This document shows, piece by piece, positions 1 to 9,891 of a DNA stretch of 38,342 nt (positions within the stretch are counted from its first letter, which is position 1; every line of letters starts with the position of its first letter). A program made the position numbers and the translations under genes. The notes beneath the pieces were generated by a model. It searched no databases and was not told where the DNA came from. It saw only the letters and a program-made list of their open reading frames with translations. The stretch is from a bacterium (GTDB lineage: Bacteria; UBP6; UBA1177; JAGLDR01). The DNA lies in assembly GCA_023145475.1 (NCBI GenBank), contig JAGLDR010000128.1, positions 1 through 38,342 on the forward strand. The letters are read 5' to 3'.

Positions 1-367
1 TATCTTTTTTAAGATGGCAGACAGAAAGACCATCAACCTGATGTTCCTCATCATCGTTATAGATAACCGTAAATTGGATTCGTTCACCAAATCGCTTTTT
101 CAACTCTGCTGCGTGTCTATAAATAATTTTGCACGGAGGACAGTGTTGCTGTGATACAATGACAAATAGTGGCACTGAGACACTTTGTGGCCGCAAGGAG
201 ATGGTTGTATCCTCACACTTTAACTCAAAAAAAGCGGGAGGTGGGGGCAAACTCTGCTCTTTTTCTTCAACAGGTGGCTCTGGCTGATTTGACGGTGGTG
301 GTGGCGTAGATGCACAAGAAAAAAGAAAAGAAACTAAAAATAACGCACTGAAAAAGGAAAATCTCAT
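1..367 (-). CDS. Thioredoxin-like lipoprotein (3' end truncated by window edge)
   Basis: Manual minus-strand translation from ATG at 365-367: MRFSFFSALFLVSFLFSCASTPPPPSNQPEPPVEEKEQ...VSVPLFVIVSQQHCPPCKIIYRHAAELKKRFGERIQFTVIYND...; lipobox LFSC, Pro-rich linker, thioredoxin-type CPPC motif. Not in the ORF track because the stop lies outside the window. Confidence 0.8.
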   Translation of the reverse strand, partial: MRFSFFSALFLVSFLFSCASTPPPPSNQPEPPVEEKEQSLPPPPAFFELKCEDTTISLRPQSVSVPLFVIVSQQHCPPCKIIYRHAAELKKRFGERIQFTVIYNDDEEHQVDGLSVCHLKKD

Positions 368-371
368 AAAA

Positions 372-1457
372 TTAGTCAACGACAATTACCGGAACACAAT
401 CAGGAACGATACAGATTCCACTGCTGCACAGATAGCTTTTGCACGCTTCATTTGCTTCACACTGCTGCCCGCCTTCACTCATATATATACATTTCTTCTG
501 AGAACCACTACAATAAAAAGGTGGCTCACAGACTGTTGAACAGAGCTGATTTGGACCATTTGGCAATGGCTGACATACTCCTGCTGGAGAACACTCGAGG
601 CGAGAGAAATAGTTACAGAATCGTGTTGTGTTATCACACTGGCCACCGGCACTATTTTCAATCAGCGTTCCAAGGCACTTGTTATCGACGCACTCAAGAC
701 CAATAACACACTCTTCAGAGGTTACACACACTTTTCCTGCCTCTTTCTTTTTAAGGCAGAGACCTGCTGCATCTCCTTCGTTAATTCTGCAATAGAGATA
801 GTCAGAACAGTGCTCATCACTTGAACATGGATCTCCTGCAACTCCTTGCGTTACCTTTGAGCATCCAGAGCCTCGACAGGCGTATCCTGGCTCACACTTA
901 TCAATTCTATCATTACACGCTTGGTTTGCCTCACGGTAAAGCACACAGCTCCCTGGACACTTTCCGCCATTCAAATCACACCAACCCCCCGCACACTCCT
1001 CATCTTGATAGCAAGGATTGTGGGGCAGTGTCTGACCAATGAAGGCTTTCTGGCATTCAACTATATCAAAAAGTGAAACTTTAAGGGGATTACAAGGTTC
1101 GAGTTGCTTTATAATTTCAAGGCAAACTGCCACTTGTTTTTTATCAATCAACAACTGCTGATTCGCTCCAGCACGCTTAAGAGCTTCATATTTCTGGTTA
1201 AAAATCACCAACTCTTTACGATGAAAAAATTCATACGGGCTACTCAATGAACTCATAATTCCAGGACAATAGTTGGCATTTGCCTGTGTAATAAACCCAC
1301 CGTTACACTGAGCAGACGCATCGCACAGTGTTTCAAGATATTCACTGAAAAAGCCAGGTACAGGCAATGTTTCCATCCCCTTGTTGTCATCACCTCCGCA
1401 ACTGCCAATAAGCAGAAACGAAGCAAATAGAAAAAATGTAATCAGTTTTCGCACCAT
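372..1457 (-). CDS. Cysteine-rich lipoprotein, Dickkopf-like CxxDxxC repeats
   Basis: Start placed at MVRKLITFFLFASFLLIGSCGG (lipobox IGSC), not the longer tracked ORF. Repeated CYQDEECAGGWC, CSSDEHCSDYLYC, CVTSEECVIGLEC modules. Confidence 0.75.
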   Translation of the reverse strand: MVRKLITFFLFASFLLIGSCGGDDNKGMETLPVPGFFSEYLETLCDASAQCNGGFITQANANYCPGIMSSLSSPYEFFHRKELVIFNQKYEALKRAGANQQLLIDKKQVAVCLEIIKQLEPCNPLKVSLFDIVECQKAFIGQTLPHNPCYQDEECAGGWCDLNGGKCPGSCVLYREANQACNDRIDKCEPGYACRGSGCSKVTQGVAGDPCSSDEHCSDYLYCRINEGDAAGLCLKKKEAGKVCVTSEECVIGLECVDNKCLGTLIENSAGGQCDNTTRFCNYFSRLECSPAGVCQPLPNGPNQLCSTVCEPPFYCSGSQKKCIYMSEGGQQCEANEACKSYLCSSGICIVPDCVPVIVVD

Positions 1458-1461
1458 TTTA

Positions 1462-1815
1462 TTATTCCCCATCATCATGCAATTCATCATCATCGTCTTC
1501 TTCATCGGTACTCTCTTCTTCAGAATGAGACTCTTTTGAAAGAATCGCGATTTTTTTCTTAAGTTTTTTGTTCACTCTTTTTGTTGTTGCCAAAGAGGCG
1601 TGAATTTTGGTAAGGTCCCACGCAAGAAGCAGTGTTGAAAAGATAATTCCTATAAGAAATGCAAAGAGGAGCACGAGCCACAAAGGAACTTCAGAAAATG
1701 TGTGAAACAGCAAATCAATATTTACGATACCTTCGTTTCTCTGCGCAAAAACAGCAACAAAAAGAGCGGCAACGGCAATAAAAAGAACTGCAAAAATCTT
1801 TTTTCCTATCTTCAT
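1462..1815 (-). CDS. LapA/DUF1049-like membrane protein with acidic C-terminal tail
   Basis: Start at MKIGKKIFAVLF (GGAGGGAAGAG upstream); two TM segments, NIDLLFHTFSEVPLWLVLLFAFLIGIIFSTLLLAWDL typical of LapA; tail EEESTDEEDDDDELHDDGE. Confidence 0.65.
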   Translation of the reverse strand: MKIGKKIFAVLFIAVAALFVAVFAQRNEGIVNIDLLFHTFSEVPLWLVLLFAFLIGIIFSTLLLAWDLTKIHASLATTKRVNKKLKKKIAILSKESHSEEESTDEEDDDDELHDDGE

Positions 1816-1825
1816 CTCTTCCCTC

Positions 1826-2794
1826 CTATCCAAACAGTTGGAACATACCAACTGCATAAAGTACCATCATTATAACAGACCAGACCGAAATCTTCAAGAA
1901 GCGAGGAAGCGTTTGACGAGTAAGCAAGATAAGAAGAACCGCGGTATTGATCATCAGAAAAAGTATTAACTGCGTGGTTTTGTTGTTTAATATGAAGAGA
2001 GACTCCCCGGTTTTTGCAAACAAATCTGCAACGCCAAGCACCATCATATTAAATATGATAGAGCCAGTAATATTGCCAATTCCCATCTCTGTCGCTCCAA
2101 TAGCGACTGCAGAAATAGTCACAACAAGCTCTGGAAAGCTGGTTGCCCACGCCAAGAAAAGGGCGCCAACAGCCGTGCTATCCCAGCCTGTTAATGTGGC
2201 AATCTCATTAACAACGATTGATATTTGCCAACTTGTTATAACCAACACCACAAGCATAAACGCAAGTTGGGTATAGAGCCAAAGATATCTGTATTCCTCT
2301 CTCTCTTTTTGGTCTCTCTCTTCTGCGCCCGAATCTGTTTTGTGAAGGACAACGATACTCATAAAAAAGAGAAAAATCATCGAAATACCCCAAAAAGAGA
2401 TTCCGAATGGTCGAGGATTTCCGTGAAAATATGCAGCTAATCCATAGAAAGCAAGAATGAGTAGAAACATCCCAAGTGATGCAATACTTTCAAGATCTAT
2501 ATATCCTTTTTTTTGCATTGTTTTCGCAAAAATAAGCGACATAAAAAGGATGAAAAAGTTGGCAAAATTGCTCCCAAGGATATTTCCTGCACCCAAACTA
2601 GCGTTGTGAACACAGATAACACTCGATAGGGTCGTTACAAGCTCTGGTAAAGATGTCGCAAAACCAAGCAATACAAACCCGACAATTCCCTTGCCCCACT
2701 GCTTTTTTTCAGCAAGAAAATCAGCTTTTTTTGCCAAACCCCATCCAAAAATAATTATCAATAGGGATAACCCTGCAAACTTTAACCACACCAT
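1826..2794 (-). CDS. Calcium/sodium antiporter (CaCA family)
   Basis: Two alpha-repeat motifs: GFVLLGFATSLPELVTTLSSV and GALFLAWATSFPELVVTISAVAIGATEMGIGNITGSIIFN; multi-TM. Confidence 0.88.
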   Translation of the reverse strand: MVWLKFAGLSLLIIIFGWGLAKKADFLAEKKQWGKGIVGFVLLGFATSLPELVTTLSSVICVHNASLGAGNILGSNFANFFILFMSLIFAKTMQKKGYIDLESIASLGMFLLILAFYGLAAYFHGNPRPFGISFWGISMIFLFFMSIVVLHKTDSGAEERDQKEREEYRYLWLYTQLAFMLVVLVITSWQISIVVNEIATLTGWDSTAVGALFLAWATSFPELVVTISAVAIGATEMGIGNITGSIIFNMMVLGVADLFAKTGESLFILNNKTTQLILFLMINTAVLLILLTRQTLPRFLKISVWSVIMMVLYAVGMFQLFG

Positions 2795-3408
2795 TATAAT
2801 TTCTCCATCAGCGACATCATCTTTCTATCGCTTGGAGTCGATAGAATATATTTCCCTAAAATATCAAATTCAATGTTCAAAAGAGCTCCAGAGCGGAGAA
2901 TTGTCCCAAGAGTTGTCTGTTTAAGTGTTTCAGGAATAAGTGTAACAGAAAACGAATGGGAGTCTGCTGCAGCCATCGTAAGGCTTATCCCCTGCACCGT
3001 TACAGAGGCACGAGGAATTAGATGCGATGAAAACTCAGTCGGTATTTCGATGGTAACCTCTCTCCCTTGAGAAAGAGTCTGCACCGATGAGACGCGAGCA
3101 AGCGTATCGACATGACCTTGCACAAAATGTCCATGCAATCGGTCGCCAACCTTAAGCGCTCTCTCAAGATTGACAACAGCCCCGGTACGATAAAACTTTG
3201 CTGCTGTTCGCGCTCCTGTTACTGCTGAAACAAAGAATGAAAGTGTCTCAGTCGTTACCGTTGTAGCCGTCAGACAGACACCATCAACCGCGATAGAATC
3301 ACCAACTACAACGCCAGAATTCCACGGATTATGAATGGATAGAGTCCTCTCTGATGAACCTGTAATTGATTGAACTACAGATGTTGTCTCTATCAATCCT
3401 GTAAACAT
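2794..3408 (-). CDS. ribE: Riboflavin synthase, alpha subunit
   Basis: Start at MFTGLIETTSVVQSI; GDSIAVDGVCLTAT and GHFVQGHVDTLARV motifs; internal duplication. Confidence 0.92.
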   Translation of the reverse strand: MFTGLIETTSVVQSITGSSERTLSIHNPWNSGVVVGDSIAVDGVCLTATTVTTETLSFFVSAVTGARTAAKFYRTGAVVNLERALKVGDRLHGHFVQGHVDTLARVSSVQTLSQGREVTIEIPTEFSSHLIPRASVTVQGISLTMAAADSHSFSVTLIPETLKQTTLGTILRSGALLNIEFDILGKYILSTPSDRKMMSLMEKL

Positions 3409-3469
3409 CTTCTCTCCATACAAAAAATCTTTTTTATTACTACCATAAAAAAGGGGAAATTACGATATT

Positions 3470-4249
3470 TTATTTCCGTGTCGCCTGAAAAGATTTCACA
3501 ATTGCACTCACCCAGGCGGTCGGAACAAGTCGAGGAAGAAATGCTGACAGTTTGGTAGTGAAACCTGGAAGGACAACTCGCTTGCCAGCCATAACACCAT
3601 CAAATGCCTGACGAGCAACTTCAGCTGCGGTGACAGATTGCATTGGAATACTTTTTGAGTGTTCAAATTTGGCAACTTTTCCAAAATTTGTTGCAACAGG
3701 TCCAGGGCAGAGTGTTGTGACGGTTACGCCACTCCCTTTCAGCTCTGAGGCGATGGCGTTAGAAAAGCTCAATACAAACGCTTTTGAGGCGTAGTAGACA
3801 GCCATATTAGGCCCCGGTGAAAATGCAGCGACACTTGCAACATTAAGAATCTTTCCACTCTCGTTTTCAACCATTTTTGGTAAAAATGCTCGCGTTAGAT
3901 GGGTAACGGCGGAAATATTAAGCTCTATCATTTCAAGTTGTTTTTCAAGTGAGAGATTTGCGAAGGTGCCGTGCAAACCAAAGCCAGCATTGTTAACCAG
4001 AATCTCAACAGTGTGTTTTTCGGCCTCTATTTTTGCTATAAGCTCATCTCTCTCGTTTCTGATGCTCAAATCAGCACGATAGGTAACCACTTTGCTGTTA
4101 AAATCTTTCTCCATTCTATCTTTGATTCTATGCAATAAATCTTCTGATCGCGCAACCAAAATCAAATGGTATCCAGCTTCCGCAAAAAATGGAACAAGCT
4201 CTGCTCCAATGCCACCTGATGCACCAGTTATCAATACTGTTTTAGTCAT
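3470..4249 (-). CDS. SDR family NAD(P)-dependent oxidoreductase
   Basis: MTKTVLITGASGGIGAELVPFFAEAG, NNAGFG, S/YxxxK as VYYASKAFV; classical short-chain dehydrogenase layout. Confidence 0.92.
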   Translation of the reverse strand: MTKTVLITGASGGIGAELVPFFAEAGYHLILVARSEDLLHRIKDRMEKDFNSKVVTYRADLSIRNERDELIAKIEAEKHTVEILVNNAGFGLHGTFANLSLEKQLEMIELNISAVTHLTRAFLPKMVENESGKILNVASVAAFSPGPNMAVYYASKAFVLSFSNAIASELKGSGVTVTTLCPGPVATNFGKVAKFEHSKSIPMQSVTAAEVARQAFDGVMAGKRVVLPGFTTKLSAFLPRLVPTAWVSAIVKSFQATRK

Positions 4250-4352
4250 AACGCCCCTGCCCTTGTAATAAATTCGTTATCAAAACAGCTTACTGTAACA
4301 ATTCTACTCTTCTCAATCAAGTTTCTCATTATATTCCTCCTGCAATCAATCC

Positions 4353-4380
4353 TTGCAGAATTAAGTGAATTGGGTATTAT
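4353..4380 (+). promoter_or_regulatory. Putative sigma70-type promoter (TTGCAG-N16-TATTAT) overlapping an inverted repeat CTGCAA-N7-TTGCAG (4340-4358)
   Basis: Hexamers and spacing read directly in the divergent intergenic region. Confidence 0.35.
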
Positions 4381-4407
4381 ATATCTGCATATATGAGGAG
4401 GAGAACA

Positions 4408-5382
4408 ATGCGATATTTACTTTTAATGCTTCTTGTTTTCACAATTACTAGTTGTGGGGAAGAGAGTGATGACAACAATGGAAGTGATTTACCTGATTGG
4501 GACTATGCCAATGTAGTCGATGAAAACGATGAAAGCGTACAGCAAGATGAAGAGGTTGATAAAACAGAGGTTCCCGATAAAGATAGTGGCTCTGAAACAG
4601 TGGATAAAGGTGGTTCAGATAGCGATGTCATTCCTCTGCCAAAATGTGGAAACAGTGCGGTGGATGAAGAGGAATTTTGCGATACTATTCCTGTTGATTG
4701 TATGCAGTTAAATACCTATCTTCAGGGGATTGCATATTGCAAAGATAGTTGCAAAGGATATGACCTCTCAACATGTGCAATTAAACACGATGATGGTCCT
4801 CTCGGTGTTATTCATGTGGATTTCAAGACAGATTACATTTTAGATGTAAACAAAGTTGGGGATCCTGTCTACGCAGAACAAGGAATACAGCACCTCGATA
4901 CTATACTTGGCGTATTTAGAGACAAAACGCCAATTCCAACACTTGAAGCTGATGATGTCTGGTCGTATGCTGTCAATATGCCAGCTGGTGCTAAAAGTCA
5001 AACATGGATTAAACAGTTTGCATGGAAGGCTGGAAAGCCGGTCTATCCTCGTGTAGAGATTGAATTTTCCCCAGGACCACTGAAACAAAATAAGTATTAC
5101 AAAGTGAATATTTTTACGACTGGTGGATTTTTAGATGGATTTTTAGATCTTGTCCGTTTTCGTGTTATAGATTTTGTAAATGGAAAAGAGTGTGTCATGG
5201 CGATGGCTTCAACTGGTGAAGTTTATGTTGAGTTTGCGTGGCAAGATAACCCTGTTGAAGGTGGTAAAATCATTGTAAAAGCAAATGATATAGACTTTTA
5301 TCGTCCTGATGAAATGCCCAATCTTGATGAAGATAATCCAGAAGTTCCCGCAGAAGTATTAAAATACCCTAAATGTCCATAA
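4408..5382 (+). CDS. Lipoprotein with acidic low-complexity linker
   Basis: AGGAGGAG upstream of ATG 4408; MRYLLLMLLVFTITSCGEESDDNNGSD..., lipobox TSC, Asp/Glu-rich linker, then a globular domain of unknown type. Confidence 0.75.
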   Translation: MRYLLLMLLVFTITSCGEESDDNNGSDLPDWDYANVVDENDESVQQDEEVDKTEVPDKDSGSETVDKGGSDSDVIPLPKCGNSAVDEEEFCDTIPVDCMQLNTYLQGIAYCKDSCKGYDLSTCAIKHDDGPLGVIHVDFKTDYILDVNKVGDPVYAEQGIQHLDTILGVFRDKTPIPTLEADDVWSYAVNMPAGAKSQTWIKQFAWKAGKPVYPRVEIEFSPGPLKQNKYYKVNIFTTGGFLDGFLDLVRFRVIDFVNGKECVMAMASTGEVYVEFAWQDNPVEGGKIIVKANDIDFYRPDEMPNLDEDNPEVPAEVLKYPKCP

Positions 5383-5386
5383 TCTG

Positions 5387-6727
5387 ATGTATTTCCAAAG
5401 ACTTAACCAAACAATTGTTGCTCTTGCATCAAGTGAAGGAAGCAGCATTGGAATTATTAGAATCAGTGGAGATGAGGCCATTTCTCTCGCCTTGCAGTTA
5501 ACAGGGAAAAGGCAATTTACCCCTTTTAAGGCAACGCTTTCTGTTATTTTTGATAAGAAAAAAGAGCCAATTGATGAGGCAATTGTTATCGCCTTCCCTG
5601 CCCCTCACTCATATACTGGTGAAGATGTCGTTGAACTGCATGTTCACGGTGCCTCTCTTCACGCTAAAAAGATTGTTGACTATATTATCTCTCTTGGAGC
5701 ATATCACGCACGAGCTGGCGAATTTAGCTATCGCAGTATTATTAACGGAAAGCGCACTCTTACCGATGTTTCCGTTATAGATGAACTGATTTCTACAGAG
5801 AGCGAGATGGCTCTTTCATATCAACGCAAAGAGTTAGTTCATCACAATATATCCACTCTTTTAGAGGAGCTAGAAGAGAGATGGTTTAATCTTCGAGCTG
5901 TGGCAACGGCACTTATTGATTTTCCTGAAGATGTCGATGAAAATATCCCACCAAACACACTCAAAAAGGTGCTTGATGAGACAAAAAATGCCATCAAACC
6001 TATCTATGAGAATAGTCTCAAACTTAGAGAATATCAAGGTTTGAGAGTAGTTATAGCAGGAAGACCGAACGCAGGAAAGTCCACACTCTTTAACACACTT
6101 CTAAAAAGAAAGAGAGCAATCGTAACAGAGGTTGCTGGGACAACAAGAGATTTTATTACAGAGACAATCTCTCTGGATAATCACATGATAACACTTGTTG
6201 ATACCGCAGGAATCCGAGAAAGCAACGATGCTATTGAAAAAGAGGGTGTTACCCGTGCAACAGAACAGATAAAAGCCGCTCATATTGTGCTTCATCTTAT
6301 TGACGCAAACCTCGGTTGGACTGAGGATAACGATAAGATACAAGAAGGTTTTAATTCTGATGACACCATCTATCTTTTAACAAAAATAGATCTTCTAACA
6401 TCGCTCCCCTCTCTCCCATACGATGCAGTGCCAATCTCCCTAAAAACAGGGGCTGGCGTTGATAAACTTATAGCTCAACTTTCACAACTTCTTAATAATC
6501 GTGCGCCAGCGGCAAATCTTCCTGCTATGACATCTCAGTGGCAACTCGAACTGTTTGAAACACTTCTATCGCAACTTGAATTTTTTGACACGACCAGAAA
6601 TGAAGATGTTGGACTCTTTTTTTATCATATTAAAAATATTCATGACACCTTTCTTTCACTCCTCGGAAAAGAGATGCGAGATGATATTCATGAGAAAATA
6701 TTTAGCTCCTTTTGCATTGGAAAATAA
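5387..6727 (+). CDS. mnmE: tRNA modification GTPase MnmE (TrmE)
   Basis: GRPNAGKSTLFNTLLKRKRAIVTEVAGTTRD G-domain; C-terminal FCIGK signature. Confidence 0.97.
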   Translation: MYFQRLNQTIVALASSEGSSIGIIRISGDEAISLALQLTGKRQFTPFKATLSVIFDKKKEPIDEAIVIAFPAPHSYTGEDVVELHVHGASLHAKKIVDYIISLGAYHARAGEFSYRSIINGKRTLTDVSVIDELISTESEMALSYQRKELVHHNISTLLEELEERWFNLRAVATALIDFPEDVDENIPPNTLKKVLDETKNAIKPIYENSLKLREYQGLRVVIAGRPNAGKSTLFNTLLKRKRAIVTEVAGTTRDFITETISLDNHMITLVDTAGIRESNDAIEKEGVTRATEQIKAAHIVLHLIDANLGWTEDNDKIQEGFNSDDTIYLLTKIDLLTSLPSLPYDAVPISLKTGAGVDKLIAQLSQLLNNRAPAANLPAMTSQWQLELFETLLSQLEFFDTTRNEDVGLFFYHIKNIHDTFLSLLGKEMRDDIHEKIFSSFCIGK

Positions 6728-6743
6728 AGTTTTGAGCCACTTT

Positions 6744-6790
6744 TTAGAAAACAGCGTATCACGCACGCATTCGCTGTCTAAGCGGTTTTT
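6744..6790 (+). terminator. Possible terminator or attenuator hairpin between mnmE and mnmG
   Basis: TTAG-aaa-ACAGCG / CGCTGT-CTAA imperfect stem (15-nt loop) followed by GCGGTTTTT. Confidence 0.3.
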
Positions 6791-6861
6791 ACTGCTGGGG
6801 ATAGCAAAGCACCATAGCTGTCGAGTTTGTTTCTCATGGTTAAGATACGGAGGTCGATTTT

Positions 6862-8721
6862 ATGACTCTATTTGATGTTATCGTTGTTGGTGGAGGACAC
6901 GCCGGAATTGAGGCAACACATATTGCAGCAAAATATTCTGATGCTGTTTTATTAATAACTCAGAGAATTGACTCTATCGGAGAGATGAGTTGCAACCCTT
7001 CAATTGGTGGTCAAGCAAAAGGACAAATTGTAAGAGAGATTGATTTGCTTGGTGGACTGATTGCAAAAGCTGCAGATTATTCTGCTATTCAATATAGGGT
7101 TCTCAACCGAACAAAGGGGCCAGCTGTTCAAGCAACTCGCTCTCAAAATGATAAAGCACTCTACCGTTCATTTATGAGAAATGCCCTGATTTCTAACCCC
7201 AATATTTCGCTTTTACAAGATGGCGTAACATCACTTGAAAAAAAATCTGACGGCACTTTTGTTGTCTCAACATCTCTTGGATTTCTTCACACTGCTAAAT
7301 CAGTGGTTATTACTGCGGGAACTTTTCTTAAAGGGACTATTCATATCGGAGAGAAAATTGTTGAAGGCGGAAGACTTGCCGATCCAGCAGTTAACGATTT
7401 AACACAATCAATTGTCGATTTAGGTCACTCAACATTTAGACTTAAAACAGGAACCCCCGTCAGAATTTTAGGAAGAAGTATCGATTTTTCAAAAACAGAA
7501 AGGCAACCTGGAGAAAGTGATTACACCCCTTTTCATTACAATTCCACGCAGCCTCTTTTAAATCAACTACCCTGTTTTATCACTCACACTACACAAAAAA
7601 CACTTGATATTATATCTGGCTCCCTCGCTCTTTCTCCGCTCTATGGAAACAGCCCGAGCATAACGGGAGTTGGTCCGCGATACTGTCCAAGTATTGAAGA
7701 TAAAGTGGTGAAATTCCCTCACAGGAATCAACACCACATCTTCCTTGAACCAGAGGGGTGGGACGCAACAGAATACTATCCAAACGGTATCTCTACATCT
7801 CTGCCTCTTGAGACACAGATAGAAATGCTCCACTCGATTCCTGGTCTTGAGAATGCTTCCATTACTCGACCTGCATACGCTATTGAATATGACGCATTCA
7901 ACCCACAAGAACTTACTATGTCGCTGATGAGCAAAGCGACTCCTGGACTCTTTCTTGCTGGGCAAATCAACGGAACCTCTGGCTATGAGGAGGCGGCAGC
8001 TCAAGGAGTTGTCGCAGGAATAAACGCCGTCTATTTTTCACAAGAACAAGATAAAAAGTTTACTATCAACCGCACCATATCATATATGGGAGTGCTTATC
8101 TCTGACATCGTTACAAACGGAGTCGATGAGCCGTATAGACTCTTCACCTCCCGTGCTGAGAATAGGCTTTCAATTCGCGATGACAATGTTGTGCAACGCA
8201 TACTCCCACTTGCGGAACAACACGAGCTTCTTCCGAAAGACTCTCTAAAGAAACTTCACAATTTTACCACTGAAGTATCGGAGATACTCACTCTTCTTAA
8301 GAGCACATTTACCGTCCCATCTCAGATAAATAAAATACTTGAAAAGCACCACCTTAACCCCATATCAAAAAAGATGTCCCTTGCTGACCTTCTTAACAGA
8401 AATGATATTCCTCTCTCTCTTATTGAGCCACTTATACCACTCAAACCCTCATCACTGCGCTCTACGCAATGCATCCTTTCTGAGATTAGATACAGTGGTT
8501 TTATAGAGAGAGAGAATAGCCACAGAAAGCAGATGAAGAATCTAAAAAATATCAAAATTCCCGCATCATTTGACTATCATTCACTCTCTGGACTCACTAA
8601 TGAAATTGTTGAAAAACTTGTAGTAACTCAACCTGAAGATCTCGACCAAGCATCACTGATTGTTGGCATGACCCCCGCGGCCCTATCGATACTTTACATG
8701 CACATAAAAAGGAGAAAGTAA
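6862..8721 (+). CDS. mnmG: tRNA uridine-5-carboxymethylaminomethyl synthesis enzyme MnmG (GidA)
   Basis: [58 protein letters not shown]. Confidence 0.97.
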   Translation: MTLFDVIVVGGGHAGIEATHIAAKYSDAVLLITQRIDSIGEMSCNPSIGGQAKGQIVREIDLLGGLIAKAADYSAIQYRVLNRTKGPAVQATRSQNDKALYRSFMRNALISNPNISLLQDGVTSLEKKSDGTFVVSTSLGFLHTAKSVVITAGTFLKGTIHIGEKIVEGGRLADPAVNDLTQSIVDLGHSTFRLKTGTPVRILGRSIDFSKTERQPGESDYTPFHYNSTQPLLNQLPCFITHTTQKTLDIISGSLALSPLYGNSPSITGVGPRYCPSIEDKVVKFPHRNQHHIFLEPEGWDATEYYPNGISTSLPLETQIEMLHSIPGLENASITRPAYAIEYDAFNPQELTMSLMSKATPGLFLAGQINGTSGYEEAAAQGVVAGINAVYFSQEQDKKFTINRTISYMGVLISDIVTNGVDEPYRLFTSRAENRLSIRDDNVVQRILPLAEQHELLPKDSLKKLHNFTTEVSEILTLLKSTFTVPSQINKILEKHHLNPISKKMSLADLLNRNDIPLSLIEPLIPLKPSSLRSTQCILSEIRYSGFIERENSHRKQMKNLKNIKIPASFDYHSLSGLTNEIVEKLVVTQPEDLDQASLIVGMTPAALSILYMHIKRRK

Positions 8722-9347
8722 TGAATAAAGATGTTTCACGTGAAACATTCCTGCCCCTTCTAGCAGGGAACTTAGAGAAAGAAAAGATAACCGTCACCGA
8801 CGAGTTTGGCGAGATGATGTGGCTCTTTTACGAGGCTCTACTAAAGTGGAATAAAACCCACAAGCTTACGGCAAACAGCGAGATGGAAAGATTTATTGAA
8901 AGACAGCTGGTTGACTCACTTCTTTTTACCACACTATCTGAAGAGATGAATGAGAAAAAATGCCTTGATTTTGGGAGTGGAGGAGGATTTCCGGGAATAC
9001 CGCTCGCTCTCTACTATGAAGAGGCATCATTCACACTTTCTGATATTATTCGCAAAAAAACATCCTTTCTCTCCTATGCTAAAGCAATCCTGAGCGGGGA
9101 TAACATTGCTGTCTTTATGGGAAATGCCCTGACATTATCTCTATCTTTTGACTATATATTCCTAAAAGCGGTTTCAAATGAGAAGGATTTTCTCAGCTCA
9201 CTCGCTCCTCTGCTCGCTAAGAATGGCTCTATCGTGCTCTATCACGCCCCAGCCTTCAAACCAGCACTCCCACACTCCCTTCTTTTGCATAAGAGCACCA
9301 TAAACCACTCTGCAGCCTCAGCTATCTCTCTTATCAAACACGCGTAA
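8721..9347 (+). CDS. rsmG: 16S rRNA (guanine527-N7)-methyltransferase RsmG (GidB)
   Basis: CLDFGSGGGFPGIPLALYY SAM-binding motif, LVDSL, position after mnmG. Confidence 0.93.
   Translation: MNKDVSRETFLPLLAGNLEKEKITVTDEFGEMMWLFYEALLKWNKTHKLTANSEMERFIERQLVDSLLFTTLSEEMNEKKCLDFGSGGGFPGIPLALYYEEASFTLSDIIRKKTSFLSYAKAILSGDNIAVFMGNALTLSLSFDYIFLKAVSNEKDFLSSLAPLLAKNGSIVLYHAPAFKPALPHSLLLHKSTINHSAASAISLIKHA
8732..8747. promoter_or_regulatory. parS: parS centromere-like site
   Basis: Exact 16-bp palindrome TGTTTCACGTGAAACA, within the first codons of rsmG (encodes VSRET). Confidence 0.92.
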
Positions 9348-9377
9348 CCCTCTTAAGCTCGTAAAATAGCTAAAAAT

Positions 9378-9405
9378 TTGCGTTTTAGAGATAAATATGT
9401 ATAAT
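9378..9405 (+). promoter_or_regulatory. Putative sigma70-type promoter (TTGCGT-N16-TATAAT)
   Basis: Perfect -10 hexamer upstream of the 9435 gene and purE. Confidence 0.55.
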
Positions 9406-9434
9406 GCCAGCGGAAAAAGCGGAGGGCTTTAGCG

Positions 9435-9881
9435 ATGAAGAAAATAGCATTTGTTTTATTCTTTTTACTCACTTTCTCTTTAACGGCAACAACAATATCA
9501 TTCGTTGAGAAAAAGTATAACGCACTCGCCATTGGTCAAATCACCCTTTCATATAGGCTTATATCCCTTTCTGCCGGTCTTGTCATTGCAAAAGCAACGA
9601 ATCCTACAGATATTGTATCTCTCCTTGAGAATGTCGACGCAACTCTCACGAACACACAATCTTTTCTCTCAGCTGAAAAGGCGAAAGAACATACCTTTAC
9701 TCGGCGGACAAAAACACTGATTACAAATCTTCTTACCTGCTCTCATTTTGTTAAAACCTATGCAACAAAAAAAGATTTGTCCTCTCTCAATGGTATGAAC
9801 AACTGTATCGAAACTCTCGAAAAAGAGATATTAACTTTGTCTGACGACTTTAATAAGTTAGATAAGAAAACAAAAAAATAG
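9435..9881 (+). CDS. Hypothetical exported protein
   Basis: Signal peptide MKKIAFVLFFLLTFSLTATT; upstream GGAGGG; no family recognised. Confidence 0.6.
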   Translation: MKKIAFVLFFLLTFSLTATTISFVEKKYNALAIGQITLSYRLISLSAGLVIAKATNPTDIVSLLENVDATLTNTQSFLSAEKAKEHTFTRRTKTLITNLLTCSHFVKTYATKKDLSSLNGMNNCIETLEKEILTLSDDFNKLDKKTKK

Positions 9882-9891
9882 AGGTAGTGAT

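Noticed and set aside
452-706. 84-aa plus-strand ORF (and 821-1042) in the lipoprotein region
   Set aside because: Antisense to the Cys-rich lipoprotein, no independent support.
3409-3469. Possible FMN riboswitch upstream of ribE
   Set aside because: Gap too short and no recognisable RFN element.
6555-6875. 106-aa plus-strand ORF spanning the end of mnmE to mnmG
   Set aside because: Mostly overlaps mnmE in another frame; no recognisable domain.
7567-8004. 145-aa minus-strand ORF in mnmG
   Set aside because: Antisense to a well supported conserved gene.
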